Below are positions 1 to 9,800 of a DNA stretch of 64,000 bases, one piece after another. The position numbers were made by a program, and so were the translations under genes. Under the pieces are notes generated by a model. The model saw only the letters and a program-made list of their open reading frames with translations. It did no database searches and was not told the origin of the DNA. Origin of the DNA: Sorangium aterium (GTDB lineage Bacteria > Myxococcota_A > Polyangia > Polyangiales > Polyangiaceae); assembly GCF_028368935.1 (NCBI RefSeq), contig NZ_JAQNDK010000006.1, positions 463,001 through 527,000 on the forward strand. The letters run 5' to 3'. The first letter of the stretch is position 1. Every line of letters begins with the position of its first letter.

Positions 1-2
1 GC

Positions 3-3000
3 ATCGAGCGCGACCTCGCGGCGATCCCTGGCGTCGTGTCCGCGCGGGCGAGCGCGCGCACCGGGCGGGTGCTCGTGCGCGTGGGGCAGGACGCGGCGGA
101 CGAGGCTGCGCTCGTGCTCGGCGCCCACGCCGTGCCCGGCGCCCCGCCGCCGCCGTCCGCGCGCCGCGCCGCGCGGGCCCTGGCCGAAGGCGTGGGCGCG
201 CTCGTGCACGCGGCGCGTGGCTGGGCGCGCCCCCGCGAGAGCGCGGCGGGCGAGGGCGACCGCCGCGCGTGGCAGGCGCGGGCCTGGGGGAGCGAGGGCG
301 CGCCGGCCGGGCAGGGTGAGGGCGCGCCGACCGGGCAGGGTGAGGGCGCGCCGGCCGGGCAGGGGGAGAGCGCGCCGGCCGGGCAGGGGGAGAGCGCGCC
401 GGCCGGGCAGGGGGAGAGCGCGCTGGCCGGGCAGGGCGGAGGCGAGCGCGCCCGCCGCGTCGACGTGGCGCTCCGCGCCCACGCGGAGGACGCGGGCGAG
501 GTCGCCCGCGCGCTCGGCGTCGATCCGCGCGAGGGGCTCCCCGCCGCCGAGGCGCGCCGCCGCCTCCGCGCGGTCGGCCCGAACGAGCTCGCCGGCGTCG
601 CGACCCGCTCGTCGATCGAGATCCTCGCCGGGCAGATCTTCACGGTGCCCACGGCGATGCTCCTCGGCGCGGCGGGCCTGTCGCTCGCGCTCGGCGACCT
701 GATCGACGCCGGCGCCGTCCTCCTCGTCGTCGGCGCGAACGCCGCGATCGGCACGTACACCGAGTCGCGCGCCGAGGAGCTCCTGCACGCGTGGGGCGAG
801 CTCCGCGTCGGGTGGGCGCGCGTCGTGCGCGACGGGCGCGAGCAGCGGCTCGCCGCCGCGGAGCTCGTGCCGGGCGACGTGCTCGCGCTGCGCGCAGGCG
901 AGCCGGTCGCGGCGGACGCGCGCGTCGTCGACGCGCACGGCCTCGCCGCCGACGAGAGCACGCTGACCGGCGAGAGCGAGCCCGCCGAGAAGCGCGCCGC
1001 GAGGGTCGGCGGCGTCGCGCCGCTCGCCGAGCGCCGCAGCATGGTGTACGCGGGCACCACGATCGCCTCGGGCGAGGGGGCGGCGGTGGTCGTCGCGACG
1101 GGCCGGTGGACCGCGCTCGGCGACATCCAGCGCGCGCTCTCCCGCGAGTCCGATCGCACCCCGCCGCTCGAGCAGGAGCTCGCCTGGATCGGCCAGCGCC
1201 TCGCGACGTTCGCGCTCGCGAGCTCGTCGGCGGTGATGGTCGTCGGCCTCGCGCGCCGGAGGCCGCTCCACGCGCTCTTGCGGAGCGCCGTCGCGCTCGG
1301 CGTCGCCGCCATCCCCGAGGGGTTCCCCACCGTGGGCACCACGGCGCTCGCGCTCGCGAGCCGCCGCCTGCGCGGCTCCGGCATCGTGATCCGCCGCCTC
1401 GCCGCGGCCGAGACGCTCGGCGCGGTGAGCGTCGTCTGCGCCGACAAGACCGGCACGCTCACCGAGAACCGGATGCAGGTGGCCGAGATCTTCCTCCCCG
1501 GCGAGGGCGCGCTGCGGGTGGAGCGCGGCGCCCGCCGGGGCGACGGCGAGGGGCCTGGGCGCCGGATCGCGCTGATCGGCGAGGACGGGCGCGAGGTCGA
1601 CGCCGCCGCCCCGCGCGTGCACGCGCTCGCGCGCATCGCCGCGCTGAACGCCGACGTCGAGCTGAGCGAGGCGGGCAAGGTCGTCCAGGGCAGCGGCACC
1701 GAGCGCGCCCTCGTGGAGTTCGCGCTCGCCGCCGGCTACCCCGTGTCGGCGCGGCGCCTCGCGGCCCGGCGCGTGAGCGAGGCGCGACGCTCGGCCGAGC
1801 GCGCGTTCATGGTGACGGTCCACGACCACCCGGAGCTCGGGCACATCGAGCTCGTGAAGGGCGCGCCCGAGCAGGTCGTCGCGCGCTGCGACGCGCCGCC
1901 GCGGGGCGAGGCGGCCGGCGACGAGCGCGGCGAGGCGCTCCGGCACAACGACGCGATGGCCTCGCGGGGGCTGCGCGTGCTCGCGCTCGCGTGGCGGCAG
2001 AACGGCCGGCCGGACAACGACGCTCCGCTCGAGTTCGCCGGCCTCGTCGGCCTCCGCGACCCGCCTCGCCCCGGCGTGCGAGAGGCGCTCGAGGCCCTCT
2101 CTGGCGCCGGCATCCGCACCCTGATGCTCACGGGCGACCAGGAGCGGACCGCGCGCGCGATCGGCGCCGAGCTCGGCATCCCGCAGGACGCCGTGCACAG
2201 CCGGGTCACCCCGGAGGCCAAGCTCGAGATCGTGCGGGCGCTCCAGCAGGGCGGCGCGATCGTGGCGATGACGGGCGACGGCGTGAACGACGGACCCGCG
2301 CTCAAGGCGGCCGACGTCGGCGTGGCCATGGGCAAGCGCGGCACGGACATCGCGCGGGCCGTGGCCGACGTGGTCCTCGCCGAGGACGATCTGCCGAGCC
2401 TCACCGCGGCGGTCTGCGAGGGGCGGCGGCTCCACGACAACGTCCGCCGGGCGATCGCCTACTTCGTCGCGACGAACGCGAGCGAGGTCCTCGCGATGCT
2501 TGTCGGCGCCCTCTGCGGCGCCTCGCCGCTGACGCCGCTGCAGCTGCTCTGGATCAACCTGCTCACCGACGTGGCGCCGGCGCTCGCGCTCGCGCTCGAG
2601 CCCGCCGAGCCCGGCGTCATGCGGCGCCCCCCGCGCGACCCTGCGGCGCGGCTGCTCGGCGCGGCCGATCTCCGCGCGCTGGGCGTGGACGCGGCCGCGA
2701 TGTCCGGCGCGTCGCTGTCGGCGTATGCGCTCGGCGGCCGGGCCACCGCTGGGACGAGGGCGTTCACGGCGCTGGTGACCGCGCAGCTGCTCCACATGCT
2801 GGCCTGCCGCGCCGGCGCCGGGGATCTCGCGCCCGGGGCCGCGCTCCGCCGGGACAGCCCGCACGTGGCCCGCGCGCTCGCCGCCACGTCCGCGCTCCAG
2901 GCGCTCGCGCTCGGCTCCCGGTCCCTCGGCCGCCTGCTCGGGGCGCAGCGCCTCCGCGCCGGGGAGCTCGCGCTCGCCGTGGCCGTCGGCGCGCTGCCCG

Positions 3001-3257
3001 CGCTGCTCCGCGGTCCTCTGGGGCGCTCCGCGAGCGCTGGCCGCGAGATCGTGTTCGTCAACGGCAGGCGCGCGGAATCGGCATCGGCATCGGCATCGAA
3101 CGCGTCAGCAGAAGCCGAAGCGAAAGCAGCGGAAGCGAAAGCAGGAGAGGCAACGGACGAGGGCACAGGCGAGGGGGCGGGGGCGGCCGAGAGACCCAAG
3201 CAAGGCGTGCGCGCCACGCGCGTCGCCGGGCTGCGCAAGGGAGACATGGCATCATGA
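3..3257 (+). CDS. P-type cation/heavy-metal-transporting ATPase (CtpI/PacL-like), 5' end missing
   Basis: ATP-driven cation pump of the inner membrane; the substrate cannot be read from the sequence. The reading frame is open from base 3, so the true start lies outside the window; 1084 residues are visible. The visible N-terminus reads as the end of an HMA-like metal-binding fold ([20 protein letters not shown]). A Gly/Ala/Gln-rich linker made of 24-bp repeats follows, then a cation-ATPase N-terminal domain. The actuator motif TGES lies near base 970, the phosphorylation motif DKTGTLT near 1443-1463 and the hinge motif TGDGVND near 2272-2292. Membrane helix 4 carries PEGFP, not the CPC of P1B pumps or the usual PEGLP of P2 pumps, and helix 6 has [20 protein letters not shown]. 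This combination resembles mycobacterial CtpI/CtpH-type pumps. The C-terminal tail is Ala/Ser/Glu-rich. The stop overlaps the next start (ATGA). Confidence 0.9.
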   Translation: MERDLAAIPGVVSARASARTGRVLVRVGQDAADEAALVLGAHAVPGAPPPPSARRAARALAEGVGALVHAARGWARPRESAAGEGDRRAWQARAWGSEGAPAGQGEGAPTGQGEGAPAGQGESAPAGQGESAPAGQGESALAGQGGGERARRVDVALRAHAEDAGEVARALGVDPREGLPAAEARRRLRAVGPNELAGVATRSSIEILAGQIFTVPTAMLLGAAGLSLALGDLIDAGAVLLVVGANAAIGTYTESRAEELLHAWGELRVGWARVVRDGREQRLAAAELVPGDVLALRAGEPVAADARVVDAHGLAADESTLTGESEPAEKRAARVGGVAPLAERRSMVYAGTTIASGEGAAVVVATGRWTALGDIQRALSRESDRTPPLEQELAWIGQRLATFALASSSAVMVVGLARRRPLHALLRSAVALGVAAIPEGFPTVGTTALALASRRLRGSGIVIRRLAAAETLGAVSVVCADKTGTLTENRMQVAEIFLPGEGALRVERGARRGDGEGPGRRIALIGEDGREVDAAAPRVHALARIAALNADVELSEAGKVVQGSGTERALVEFALAAGYPVSARRLAARRVSEARRSAERAFMVTVHDHPELGHIELVKGAPEQVVARCDAPPRGEAAGDERGEALRHNDAMASRGLRVLALAWRQNGRPDNDAPLEFAGLVGLRDPPRPGVREALEALSGAGIRTLMLTGDQERTARAIGAELGIPQDAVHSRVTPEAKLEIVRALQQGGAIVAMTGDGVNDGPALKAADVGVAMGKRGTDIARAVADVVLAEDDLPSLTAAVCEGRRLHDNVRRAIAYFVATNASEVLAMLVGALCGASPLTPLQLLWINLLTDVAPALALALEPAEPGVMRRPPRDPAARLLGAADLRALGVDAAAMSGASLSAYALGGRATAGTRAFTALVTAQLLHMLACRAGAGDLAPGAALRRDSPHVARALAATSALQALALGSRSLGRLLGAQRLRAGELALAVAVGALPALLRGPLGRSASAGREIVFVNGRRAESASASASNASAEAEAKAAEAKAGEATDEGTGEGAGAAERPKQGVRATRVAGLRKGDMAS
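294..437 (+). repeat. 24-bp in-frame tandem repeat (6 copies) in the P-type ATPase gene
   Basis: Six consecutive units of exactly 24 bp start at 294, 318, 342, 366, 390 and 414. Each encodes an 8-residue peptide of the form GQGE(S/G)AP(A/T). Units differ by one to three bases, which suggests slippage or unequal crossover. They form a low-complexity linker between the HMA-like region and the pump core. Because the unit is divisible by three, copy-number change would keep the frame. Confidence 0.95.
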
Positions 3258-3538
3258 AGTTCCATCCACCGTCGTTCGCCCTGGGGGTTGGCACTGCCGT
3301 CCTCCTGATGGGCAAGAAGCAGCACCTCCGGCCGGTGGTCGTCGAGATCGCGGCGCTCGGGCTCCACCTGGGCAGGCTGGGCCTCGGCTTGATCGAGCGC
3401 CAGCGGGAGCACGTCGAGGATCTCTTCGCCGAGGTCACCGAGCGGGTGCGCCAGAAGGCCGCGGGCGGGGCGCACGGCCAGCGGGCTGCGCACAAGAGCA
3501 ACGGCGCCTCGGGGCTCCACGGCGAGCCGTCGTCATGA
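3254..3538 (+). CDS. small DUF5132-like membrane-associated protein, partner of the P-type ATPase
   Basis: 94-residue protein. The N-terminus ([13 protein letters not shown]) looks like a short membrane-inserted helix. A longer amphipathic stretch follows, then a charged segment, [20 protein letters not shown]. This layout matches the DUF5132 family, which is often encoded next to HMA-containing P-type ATPases; the family match is from memory and not verified by search. It overlaps the ATPase stop and the next start by ATGA on both sides, so the three genes are almost certainly translationally coupled. No function is known. A role as regulator or anchor of the pump is an inference from context. 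Confidence 0.75.
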   Translation: MKFHPPSFALGVGTAVLLMGKKQHLRPVVVEIAALGLHLGRLGLGLIERQREHVEDLFAEVTERVRQKAAGGAHGQRAAHKSNGASGLHGEPSS

Positions 3539-4149
3539 CGTCGCCGCCGGTCCTCGTCGTCCACGCCCTGGGGCGGCGCGTCCGCCTGCGCGCGCCGGCG
3601 CTGGCCGGCCATCGCCGCGTGTGCGAGCGGATCGCGGAGAAGCTCGCCGCCGATCCTGCGTGCGAGGTCGTCTCGATCCGTCCGATGACGGGCTCGGTGA
3701 TCGTCGAGCGCTCCGAGGGCGAGCTCGAGCCGGAGCGGCTCCGCGCCCTGCTCGCCGGCCTGGTCGACGGGGCGCGCGACGACGACGGCCACCCGATCGG
3801 CGCGCCGCGGCCCGAGGGCCACCCTGGCCCGACGCGCGTCGCCCGCGCGGTCGCGCACGCCTTTGCCGGGATCAACGCCGATGTACGCGAGGCGATGGAT
3901 TACCGCGCGGATCTGGGCACCATCTTGCCGGTCGTCTTCGCGGCGGCGGGGCTCGCCGAGGTCGGGGCGACGCGCAGGCTGCCTGTGCCGGCCTGGTTCA
4001 ACCTGCTCTGGTGGTCGCTCCGGTGGTTCATGACGTTCAACCCCGGGGCGATCTCGGAGGAGCTGCACAGCGGCGGCGGGGCGGAGGGCCAGCCGGGCGT
4101 CGTGGGCGAGGGGCCCGACGAGGCGGTCCCCGTGTGCGACGATCTCTAG
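3535..4149 (+). CDS. HMA_2-type metal-binding-like domain protein with C-terminal hydrophobic segment
   Basis: 204-residue protein. Residues about 5-75 read VVHALGRRVRLRAPAL and, further on, CEVVSIRPMTGSVIVERSEG, the pattern of the HMA_2 (heavy-metal-associated-like) fold. It lacks the CxxC metal pair of classical HMA domains. Residues about 125-170 are hydrophobic (LGTILPVVFAAAGLAEVGA, then FNLLWWSLRWFMTFNPG) and may sit in or on the membrane. It follows the 94-aa protein with an ATGA overlap and closes the ATPase operon; a large inverted repeat begins at its stop codon. The similarity of its N-terminus to the visible N-terminal end of the ATPase suggests that the same fold occurs twice in this operon. 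Confidence 0.75.
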   Translation: MTSPPVLVVHALGRRVRLRAPALAGHRRVCERIAEKLAADPACEVVSIRPMTGSVIVERSEGELEPERLRALLAGLVDGARDDDGHPIGAPRPEGHPGPTRVARAVAHAFAGINADVREAMDYRADLGTILPVVFAAAGLAEVGATRRLPVPAWFNLLWWSLRWFMTFNPGAISEELHSGGGAEGQPGVVGEGPDEAVPVCDDL

Positions 4150-4278
4150 AGCAGCGGTCACCCGCTTCGGATACGGGCCCACCTCGGCGTTTTCGGTGCT
4201 CAGCGCACCGGAGTGCGCTTGCGCGCCGAAAACGCCGATCTGGGCCCGTCTCCTGTGCGGGTGACCGCCGCTCTGCTC
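4149..4278. repeat. 130-bp imperfect inverted repeat (very long hairpin) after the ATPase operon
   Basis: Left outer arm 4149-4165 (GAGCAGCGGTCACCCGC) pairs with right outer arm 4257-4278 (GCGGGTGACCGCCGCTCTGCTC). An inner arm around GGGCCCACCTCGGCGTTTTCGG pairs with CCGAAAACGCCGATCTGGGCCC. The apex contains another small palindrome, GCGCACCGGAGTGCGC. Nearly the whole element can fold into one stem. It starts at the last base of the TAG stop, so it can act as transcript end or 3' stabiliser. Its size is also like a miniature inverted-repeat element. Confidence 0.85.
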
Positions 4279-4336
4279 GGCGTGGTGCAGAGGTAGGCGG
4301 AAAGCGCTGTAGAGCGTCGGGGGCCGCCGGGGCGGG

Positions 4337-4492
4337 CTAGCTCGGCCCTTGGCGCAGCGCGCCGACCAGGTAGATGCCGCCCATCACGGTGAGCAGGGCG
4401 CCGGTGAGGCCCTGAGTCCAGCGCGAGTTCACAACCTCGGCGAGCGCGACGGGGATCAGCGTGCTCAGCAAGATCATGGTTCGGAAAAACAT
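4337..4492 (-). CDS. 51-residue hydrophobic membrane microprotein
   Basis: Short minus-strand frame from ATG (4492-4490) to TAG (4339-4337). The product begins MFFRTMILLSTLIPVALAEV and continues through a polar turn (NSRWTQ) to a second hydrophobic stretch (GLTGALLTVMGGIYLVGALR), giving two probable membrane helices. A purine-rich AAAGGAAG lies directly upstream of the first ATG; the spacing is tight, and the second ATG (codon 6) is an alternative start. The clean hydrophobic-turn-hydrophobic pattern and the basic end are unlikely by chance in DNA this GC-rich, but no family is recognised. It converges with the ATPase operon across the 130-bp inverted repeat. Confidence 0.55.
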   Translation of the reverse strand: MFFRTMILLSTLIPVALAEVVNSRWTQGLTGALLTVMGGIYLVGALRQGPS

Positions 4493-4860
4493 CTTCCTTT
4501 CGCGGACGCCCCTCGGGGCGCTCTGGGCGCGGGCGAAGGCGGGCTCGTCGGCTCGGCGCGCGGGGGCAGCGCTCGGCGGGAGCTGCCCCCCGCGGCGCTC
4601 GCGCGGAGGGCAGGAGAGCGCGAGACAAGGGCATTCCTCCGGCCGGGCCAGGATTCTCGGCGGTCACCTCGCCTCGGACATCTCCTTGGGATCGCGGCGT
4701 GATCGTGTCGGCGCGCTTTCGAGCTCGTGGCGGCTCCTGTCGACCCCGACGTAAAGCGGCGATGTCTCACGATGGCTCGGGAATAGATTGAACCTTGGTG
4801 GCGGGGCGCGTACCCTCTTGGTCCGGATCGTAAGCCCCGGAAGCAGAGGGGAACACGTTG
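4493..4860. other. gene-free stretch between the microprotein and the collagen operon
   Basis: About 370 bases with no convincing gene on either strand. The two neighbouring genes diverge from here, so it should carry promoters both ways. The right part is slightly AT-richer and contains the promoter candidate listed at 4788-4816. Nothing else was recognised. Confidence 0.5.
4788..4816 (+). promoter_or_regulatory. candidate promoter of the collagen-like operon
   Basis: TTGAAC (4788-4793), a 17-bp spacer and TACCCT (4811-4816). The -35 matches five of six consensus bases; the -10 keeps only the T-A---T frame, as in the other candidates in this window. It lies about 45 bases before the ATG at 4861. 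Confidence 0.4.
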
Positions 4861-5238
4861 ATGGTGCGACTGCAATTCCCGGTGTGGCTAGGCCTGACTG
4901 TTGCATCGCTCGCCGTGTTTCCGGGCTGTAGCTGTGGCAGTCCCGACGTGTCCGTGCCTGGGGCCGGGTCGGGGGGTGAGGGGCTCGGGGGTGCTGGCGG
5001 GGCTGGTGCAGGCGATCCTGTGGCTTCGGCGGGCGGGGGTGGCGCAGGTGGGCGGCCCGAGGTCGGGGAGCGGGGCATCGCTGCGGGCGAGATGGTCAGC
5101 GCGGGGAAGGTCGTGAGGAGTCCGAGCTATCGCATGGTCTTCACGCTCGGTCAGCCGACGCAGATGCAGGGAAAGGCGACCTCGCCGAGTTACCGCGTGC
5201 AGGGCGGTCTGGTCGGGGCGAACGGGAGCTTGCCATGA
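4861..5238 (+). CDS. lipoprotein with duplicated SPSYR motif, partner of the collagen-like protein
   Basis: 125-residue predicted outer-membrane or periplasmic lipoprotein. The signal peptide ends in a lipobox-like VFPGC. A Gly/Ala-rich linker follows, then a C-terminal region with two related pieces, [15 protein letters not shown] and [12 protein letters not shown]. This SPSYR...GQP...SPSYR...GG pattern recurs near the ends of exported proteins in several phyla; its function is unknown. The ATG at 4861 is chosen over an in-frame TTG one codon earlier because AGGGGA sits eight bases upstream of it. The stop overlaps the collagen gene start (ATGA), so the two are made together and may act together at the cell surface. 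Confidence 0.75.
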   Translation: MVRLQFPVWLGLTVASLAVFPGCSCGSPDVSVPGAGSGGEGLGGAGGAGAGDPVASAGGGGAGGRPEVGERGIAAGEMVSAGKVVRSPSYRMVFTLGQPTQMQGKATSPSYRVQGGLVGANGSLP

Positions 5239-6542
5239 ACGGGATGGGACGGCGTGTCCTCGCGATGGGTGTTTTTCTCGCCGCCTCCGTCGGCCTCGCG
5301 CGCGGCGCGGCCGCCGCCGTGCCGATGCAGATCTCGCATCAGGGGCGGCTCTTCACGGCCAACGGCGAGCCGGTCAATGACGTCCTCTCGGTGACGTTCG
5401 CCATCTACGCCGCCGAGGACGACGACGAGCCGCTCTGGAGCGAGGCGATCGCGCTCTCGTTCGATGAAGGCTATTTCTCCACGGTGCTCGACTTCACCGA
5501 GGAGCAGGCCGAAAAGGTCTTTGACGGCTCGGTCCGCTACATCGGAATCGCGGTCGGGGACGATCGGGAGATGGAGCCTCGCGCTTCGATAGGGAGCGTC
5601 CCGTATGCGATGGTCGCGAACAACGCCGTTGGTGAGATCACGCCGAAGCTGGTGAAGATCGGCGGCCGGGTCGTCATCGACGAGAGCGGCAACTGGGTGG
5701 GCGACTCGAGCGGCATCGCGGGGCCGAGGGGACCGACGGGGCCGACAGGGCCCGAGGGGCCGGCGGGGCCGACAGGGCCCCAGGGGCCGAAAGGGCCCGA
5801 GGGGCCGACGGGGCCCCAGGGATCGACGGGACCCGCGGGCGCGACAGGGCCCGAGGGGCCGGCGGGGCCGGCTGGCCTGCCCGGCGAGAGGGGACCGATG
5901 GGGCCCGAGGGACCGACGGGGCCCACGGGCGCGACAGGGCCCCAGGGGCCGATGGGGCCCGAGGGACCGATGGGCCCTGAGGGCCCGATGGGGCCTGAGG
6001 GACCGATGGGGCCCGAGGGACCGATGGGCCCTGAGGGCCCGATGGGACTCGATGGCCCGATGGGACCCGAGGGGCCGACGGGGCCCACGGGCGCGACAGG
6101 GCCCCAGGGGCCGACGGGGGTGGTCGCCACGATCGCGATTGCGGGCAACATGGCTCCCCTTTTTGATGGTGGCAGCTCCGCGTATGTCTTCGTCGGCCCC
6201 CCGGGGTCGGTGACCATCACCGGCAGCCAGCGCGTGACCGGATCGGCCTCTGCGCCGCTCGGGTTGCGGTCGTCCAGCGCTGCGTTCGTCGCTCCGCTCG
6301 GCCTCTGCTACCAGCGCCGCAGCGGCGGCGAGCTGGTCAACTTCTTCGGAGGCATCTTTACGAGCCACTATTTCACGCCGACCCGCACAACCTACTCGGT
6401 CTCTGCCACGACGGTGCTGACAGAGGGCGAATGGAATGTCGGCATGTGCCTCCGCAACGAGGGGACCAGCCCGATCCAGGGATCGACCTCGACGACCGGC
6501 AACGGCTTTGTGAACGGCTGGTTCATCGTCACGAACGACTGA
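5235..6542 (+). CDS. secreted collagen-like protein with 44 uninterrupted Gly-X-Y triplets
   Basis: 435 residues. A signal peptide ([18 protein letters not shown]) is followed by an N-terminal domain of about 130 residues ([20 protein letters not shown]...[10 protein letters not shown]...). That domain is also found at the start of other bacterial collagen-like and phage-tail-fibre-like proteins. Bases 5721-6116 encode 44 perfect Gly-X-Y triplets rich in GPT, GPE and GPM, with one GERGPM. A C-terminal domain of about 140 residues probably nucleates the trimer. Collagen triplets form a triple-helical stalk, so the likely role is a rod on the surface. A good ribosome site (GGGAG, six bases before ATG) is present. 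Frames read on the opposite strand of the repeats are compositional shadows. Confidence 0.9.
   Translation: MNGMGRRVLAMGVFLAASVGLARGAAAAVPMQISHQGRLFTANGEPVNDVLSVTFAIYAAEDDDEPLWSEAIALSFDEGYFSTVLDFTEEQAEKVFDGSVRYIGIAVGDDREMEPRASIGSVPYAMVANNAVGEITPKLVKIGGRVVIDESGNWVGDSSGIAGPRGPTGPTGPEGPAGPTGPQGPKGPEGPTGPQGSTGPAGATGPEGPAGPAGLPGERGPMGPEGPTGPTGATGPQGPMGPEGPMGPEGPMGPEGPMGPEGPMGPEGPMGLDGPMGPEGPTGPTGATGPQGPTGVVATIAIAGNMAPLFDGGSSAYVFVGPPGSVTITGSQRVTGSASAPLGLRSSSAAFVAPLGLCYQRRSGGELVNFFGGIFTSHYFTPTRTTYSVSATTVLTEGEWNVGMCLRNEGTSPIQGSTSTTGNGFVNGWFIVTND
5721..6116 (+). repeat. collagen Gly-X-Y coding repeat
   Basis: The 9-bp period (GGN CCN NNN) runs for 44 units without interruption. Higher-order 18-bp units alternating GPE and GPM dominate from about 5940 to 6070, a sign of recent local expansion. 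Confidence 0.95.
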
Positions 6543-6580
6543 GGGCGAGCCCGCCGTCAGGGGTCGTGAGCCCGGCGCTG

Positions 6581-6785
6581 CTCTCAGGAAGGCAGCCGGC
6601 CCCGTGCAGGGGTGTTTTGTCGCGGGGTACGGAGGGGACCGGTGTTCGTTGCGCTGTCAGGAACGTGACAGACCCCATGCGGGGGTGTCCGTCACGCAGC
6701 GCGGAGAGGGCCGGCGTTTGTCCTGTTCTCACGAAGGCGGCCGGCCCCGTGCGGCGGTGTCCGCCGCGGGGCCGGGCAGCTCGGC
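6581..6785. repeat. three degenerate about 72-bp tandem repeats in a convergent intergenic region
   Basis: Units start at 6581 (CTCTCAGGAA), 6654 (CTGTCAGGAA) and 6726 (TTCTCACGAA), spaced 73 and 72 bp. Each has a core of the form (G/A)CCCC(G/A)TGC(A/G)GNGGTGT. The third copy folds into the strong hairpin listed separately. The repeats fill the space between the ends of the collagen gene and carB, which face each other. Confidence 0.75.
6741..6775. terminator. hairpin between the collagen gene and carB (probable bidirectional terminator)
   Basis: CCGGCCCCG (6741-6749), a two-base bulge and CGGCGG pair with CCGCCG and CGGGGCCGG (to 6775) around a TGT loop. The stem is about 15 pairs and is followed by no T-run. 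Its place between convergent genes fits a factor-independent or Rho-assisted end for both transcripts. Confidence 0.55.
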
Positions 6786-6836
6786 ACGACGTCCCGAGCC
6801 ACCCGGAGCCTCTCCTCGCCGCGTCGGCGCCTCAGG

Positions 6837-9800
6837 TCACCTCAGCGCGACCGGGCTCCGCGCGAGGTACTCGTCGTAGGACAGCGTCCGCAGATCCTCG
6901 ATCCTCTTCGCGCGCATCGCCCCGATGACCGCCCGCGCGAGCTGGAGGTCCGTGAGGAGCGGGATGTTCGCGTCGACCGCGCGCCGCCGGATCAGGTAGC
7001 CGTCCGGACGGCCGAGCTGGTCGTACTCGCGGGGGATGTTGATCACGAGATCCACCTTCCCCTGCTCGATGGCGCTCATCGCCGTCTCTCCCTCGTCGGG
7101 CTGCTTCGCGAGGCTCGTGCACTCGAGCCCGAGCGCCCGGAGCGCCTCGGCCGTGCCCGGCGTCGCGAAGATGGGGAGCTTCAGGTGCTCGGCGATGACG
7201 CGGGCCTCGTCGGCGAACCAGTACTTGTCCTCGAGGGGCCCGAGCGAGAGCAGCACGCCCTTCTTGGGGAACCTGAAGCCGGTCGCGAGCAGCGAGTGCA
7301 GGAGCGCCTCGTGCATGTCGTCGCCGAAGCAGCCGACCTCGCCGGTGCTCGCCATCTCCACGCCGAGCATCGGATCGGCCCCCACGAGGCGCGAGAACGA
7401 GAACATCGGCGCCTTCACCCCGACGTAATCGAGGTCGAGCCCGCGGTTCTCGACCGGCTGCGACACGCCGAGCATCCTGCGCATCGCCTCCCGGACGAAG
7501 TTGTTCCCCGTGACCTTCGACACGAAGGGGAAGCTCCGCGACGCGCGCAGGTTGCACTCGATCACCTTGACCGTGTTGTGCTTGGCCAAGAACTGCATGT
7601 TGAACGGCCCGGTGATCGAGAGCGAGCGCGCCACCTGCTGGGCGATCTGCTTGATCCTGCGGATCGTCGCGATGTAGAGCGACTGGGGGGGCAGGACGAG
7701 CGTCGCGTCGCCGCTGTGGACGCCGGCGTTCTCGATGTGCTCGCTGATCGCCCAGAGGATGATCTCACCGCGATCGGCGACCGCGTCGATCTCCACCTCG
7801 CGGGCGTGGGTCTCGAACTTGGACACGACCACGGGGTAGGCGGGGGAGACGGCCTTCGCGCGGGCGAGGATGCGATCGAGCTCGTTGGGCTCGTGCGCCA
7901 CGCTCATGGCCGCGCCGCTCAGCACGTAGCTCGGCCGCACGAGGACGGGGAAGCCGCCGAGCTTGTTCACGATCTCGCCTGCCTGGCCCGCGTCGACGAC
8001 GTGCGCCCAGCGCGGCTGGTCGATCTCCAGCCGGTCGAGCAGATCGCTGAACTTCTTCCGGTCCTCGGCGGTGTCGATGCTCCCCGGGCTCGTGCCGAGG
8101 ATGCGCGCCCCCGCCTCGTGCAGCCGGAGCGCCAGGTTGTTCGGGACCTGCCCGCCCATGCTGACCACGATGCCGTAGGGCTGCTCCCGCTCGTAGATGT
8201 CGAGCACCGTCTCGAAGCTGATCTCGTCGAAGACCAGCTTGTCGCACGTGTCGTAGTCGGTGCTGACCGTCTCCGGGTTGTAGTTCAGCATCATGGTCTC
8301 GTAGCCGAGCTCCGAGGCCGCGCGGATCGCGTTGACGCAGCACCAGTCGAACTCGACGCTCGATCCGATGCGGTAGGCGCCGGAGCCGAGCACCATGATC
8401 TTCTTCCGCCAGGACGGCGCGACGTCGGTGGCCGACGCGTGGTAGCTCGAATAGAGGTAGTTCGTCTCGGCGGGGAACTCGGCCGCGAGCGTGTCGATCT
8501 GGGCGAGGTGCGGCACGACGCCGTGCCGCTTCCTGGCCTCCCGGATCGAGCCCCGCGGCGCGCCCGTCAGCGTGCCGATCATCCGGTCGCTGAAGCCGAG
8601 CTGCTTCGCCTCCCGGAGGGTCGCCTCCTCGAGCGCCGGCTCCTGCGCGGCCGCGGCCTTGTCGGCCTGCGCGGGGACGGCGACCTTGAGCGCCTTCAGG
8701 TCCCGGTGCATCCGCACGATCGGGTCGATCTGGTTCAAGAACCACCGGTCGATCTTGGTGAGATCGTGGATCTCGTCGACCGCCATCCCCTCCTGGAGCG
8801 CGCGGGCCACGGCGAAGATCCGGAGCGGCGTCGCGTTCTTCAGCTCGTCGCGGAGGTCCTGGAAGGTGAACGCGTCGGGGTCGAGCCCCTTCACCCCGAT
8901 GTCGAGCATGCGGAGCGCCTTCTGGATGACCTCGGGGAACGTCCTGCCGATGGCCATGACCTCGCCGACGCTCTTCATCTCGCTGCCGATCCGCATCGAC
9001 GCGCCGCGGAACTTGCCGAGATCCCAGCGCGGGACCTTGCAGACGAGGTAGTCGAGCGCCGGCTCGAAGAACGCGGTCGTCCTGCGGGTGATCGCGTTGG
9101 CGATCTCCGGCATGGTGTAGCCGACGGCGATCTTCGCGGCGACGTAGGCGAGCGGGTAACCCGTCGCCTTGCTGGCGAGGGCGCTCGACCGGGAGAGGCG
9201 CGCGTTCACCTCGATGACCCGGTAATCGGCGCTGTGCGGGTCGAGCGCGTACTGGATGTTGCACTCGCCCACGATGCCGAGGTGGCGGATCGTCTTCAGC
9301 GCGACCGAGCGGAGGAGCTGGTACTCCTCGTCGTTCAGCGTCTGCGACGGGGCGACGACGATCGACTCCCCTGTATGGATCCCCATCGGGTCGAGGTTCT
9401 CCATGTTGCAGACGGTGATGCAGTTGTCGCGCCCGTCCCGGACGACCTCGTACTCGATCTCCTTCCAGCCCCGGAGGCACTCCTCGACGAGCACCTGGGG
9501 CACGCCGCCGGCGAAGCCGCGGCGCACGGCGTCCTCGAGGTCGCGCTCGCTCTCGACGATGCCGCTGCCCTTGCCGCCGAGCGCGTAGCCGCCGCGGAGC
9601 ATCACGGGGAACCCGATCTCGCGCGCCGCCTCCATGGCCTCGGCCGGCGAGCGGCAAGCGCGGCTGCGGGCCGTCTTCACGCCGATCTCGTCGAGGCGCT
9701 CGATGAAGAGCCGCCGGTCCTCGGTGTCGCGGATCGCCTTGATCGGCGTGCCGAGCACCCGCACGCCGTACTTGTCGAGGATACCGGAGTCGTGGAGCTC

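Noticed and set aside
5721-6116. CRISPR-like regular repeats
   Set aside because: The 9/18-bp period is coding, in frame, and has no unique spacers.
5537-6368. Proline-rich frames opposite the collagen-like gene
   Set aside because: Products such as GPSGPIGPS runs arise from reading the Gly-X-Y DNA backwards; there is no signal peptide or start context.
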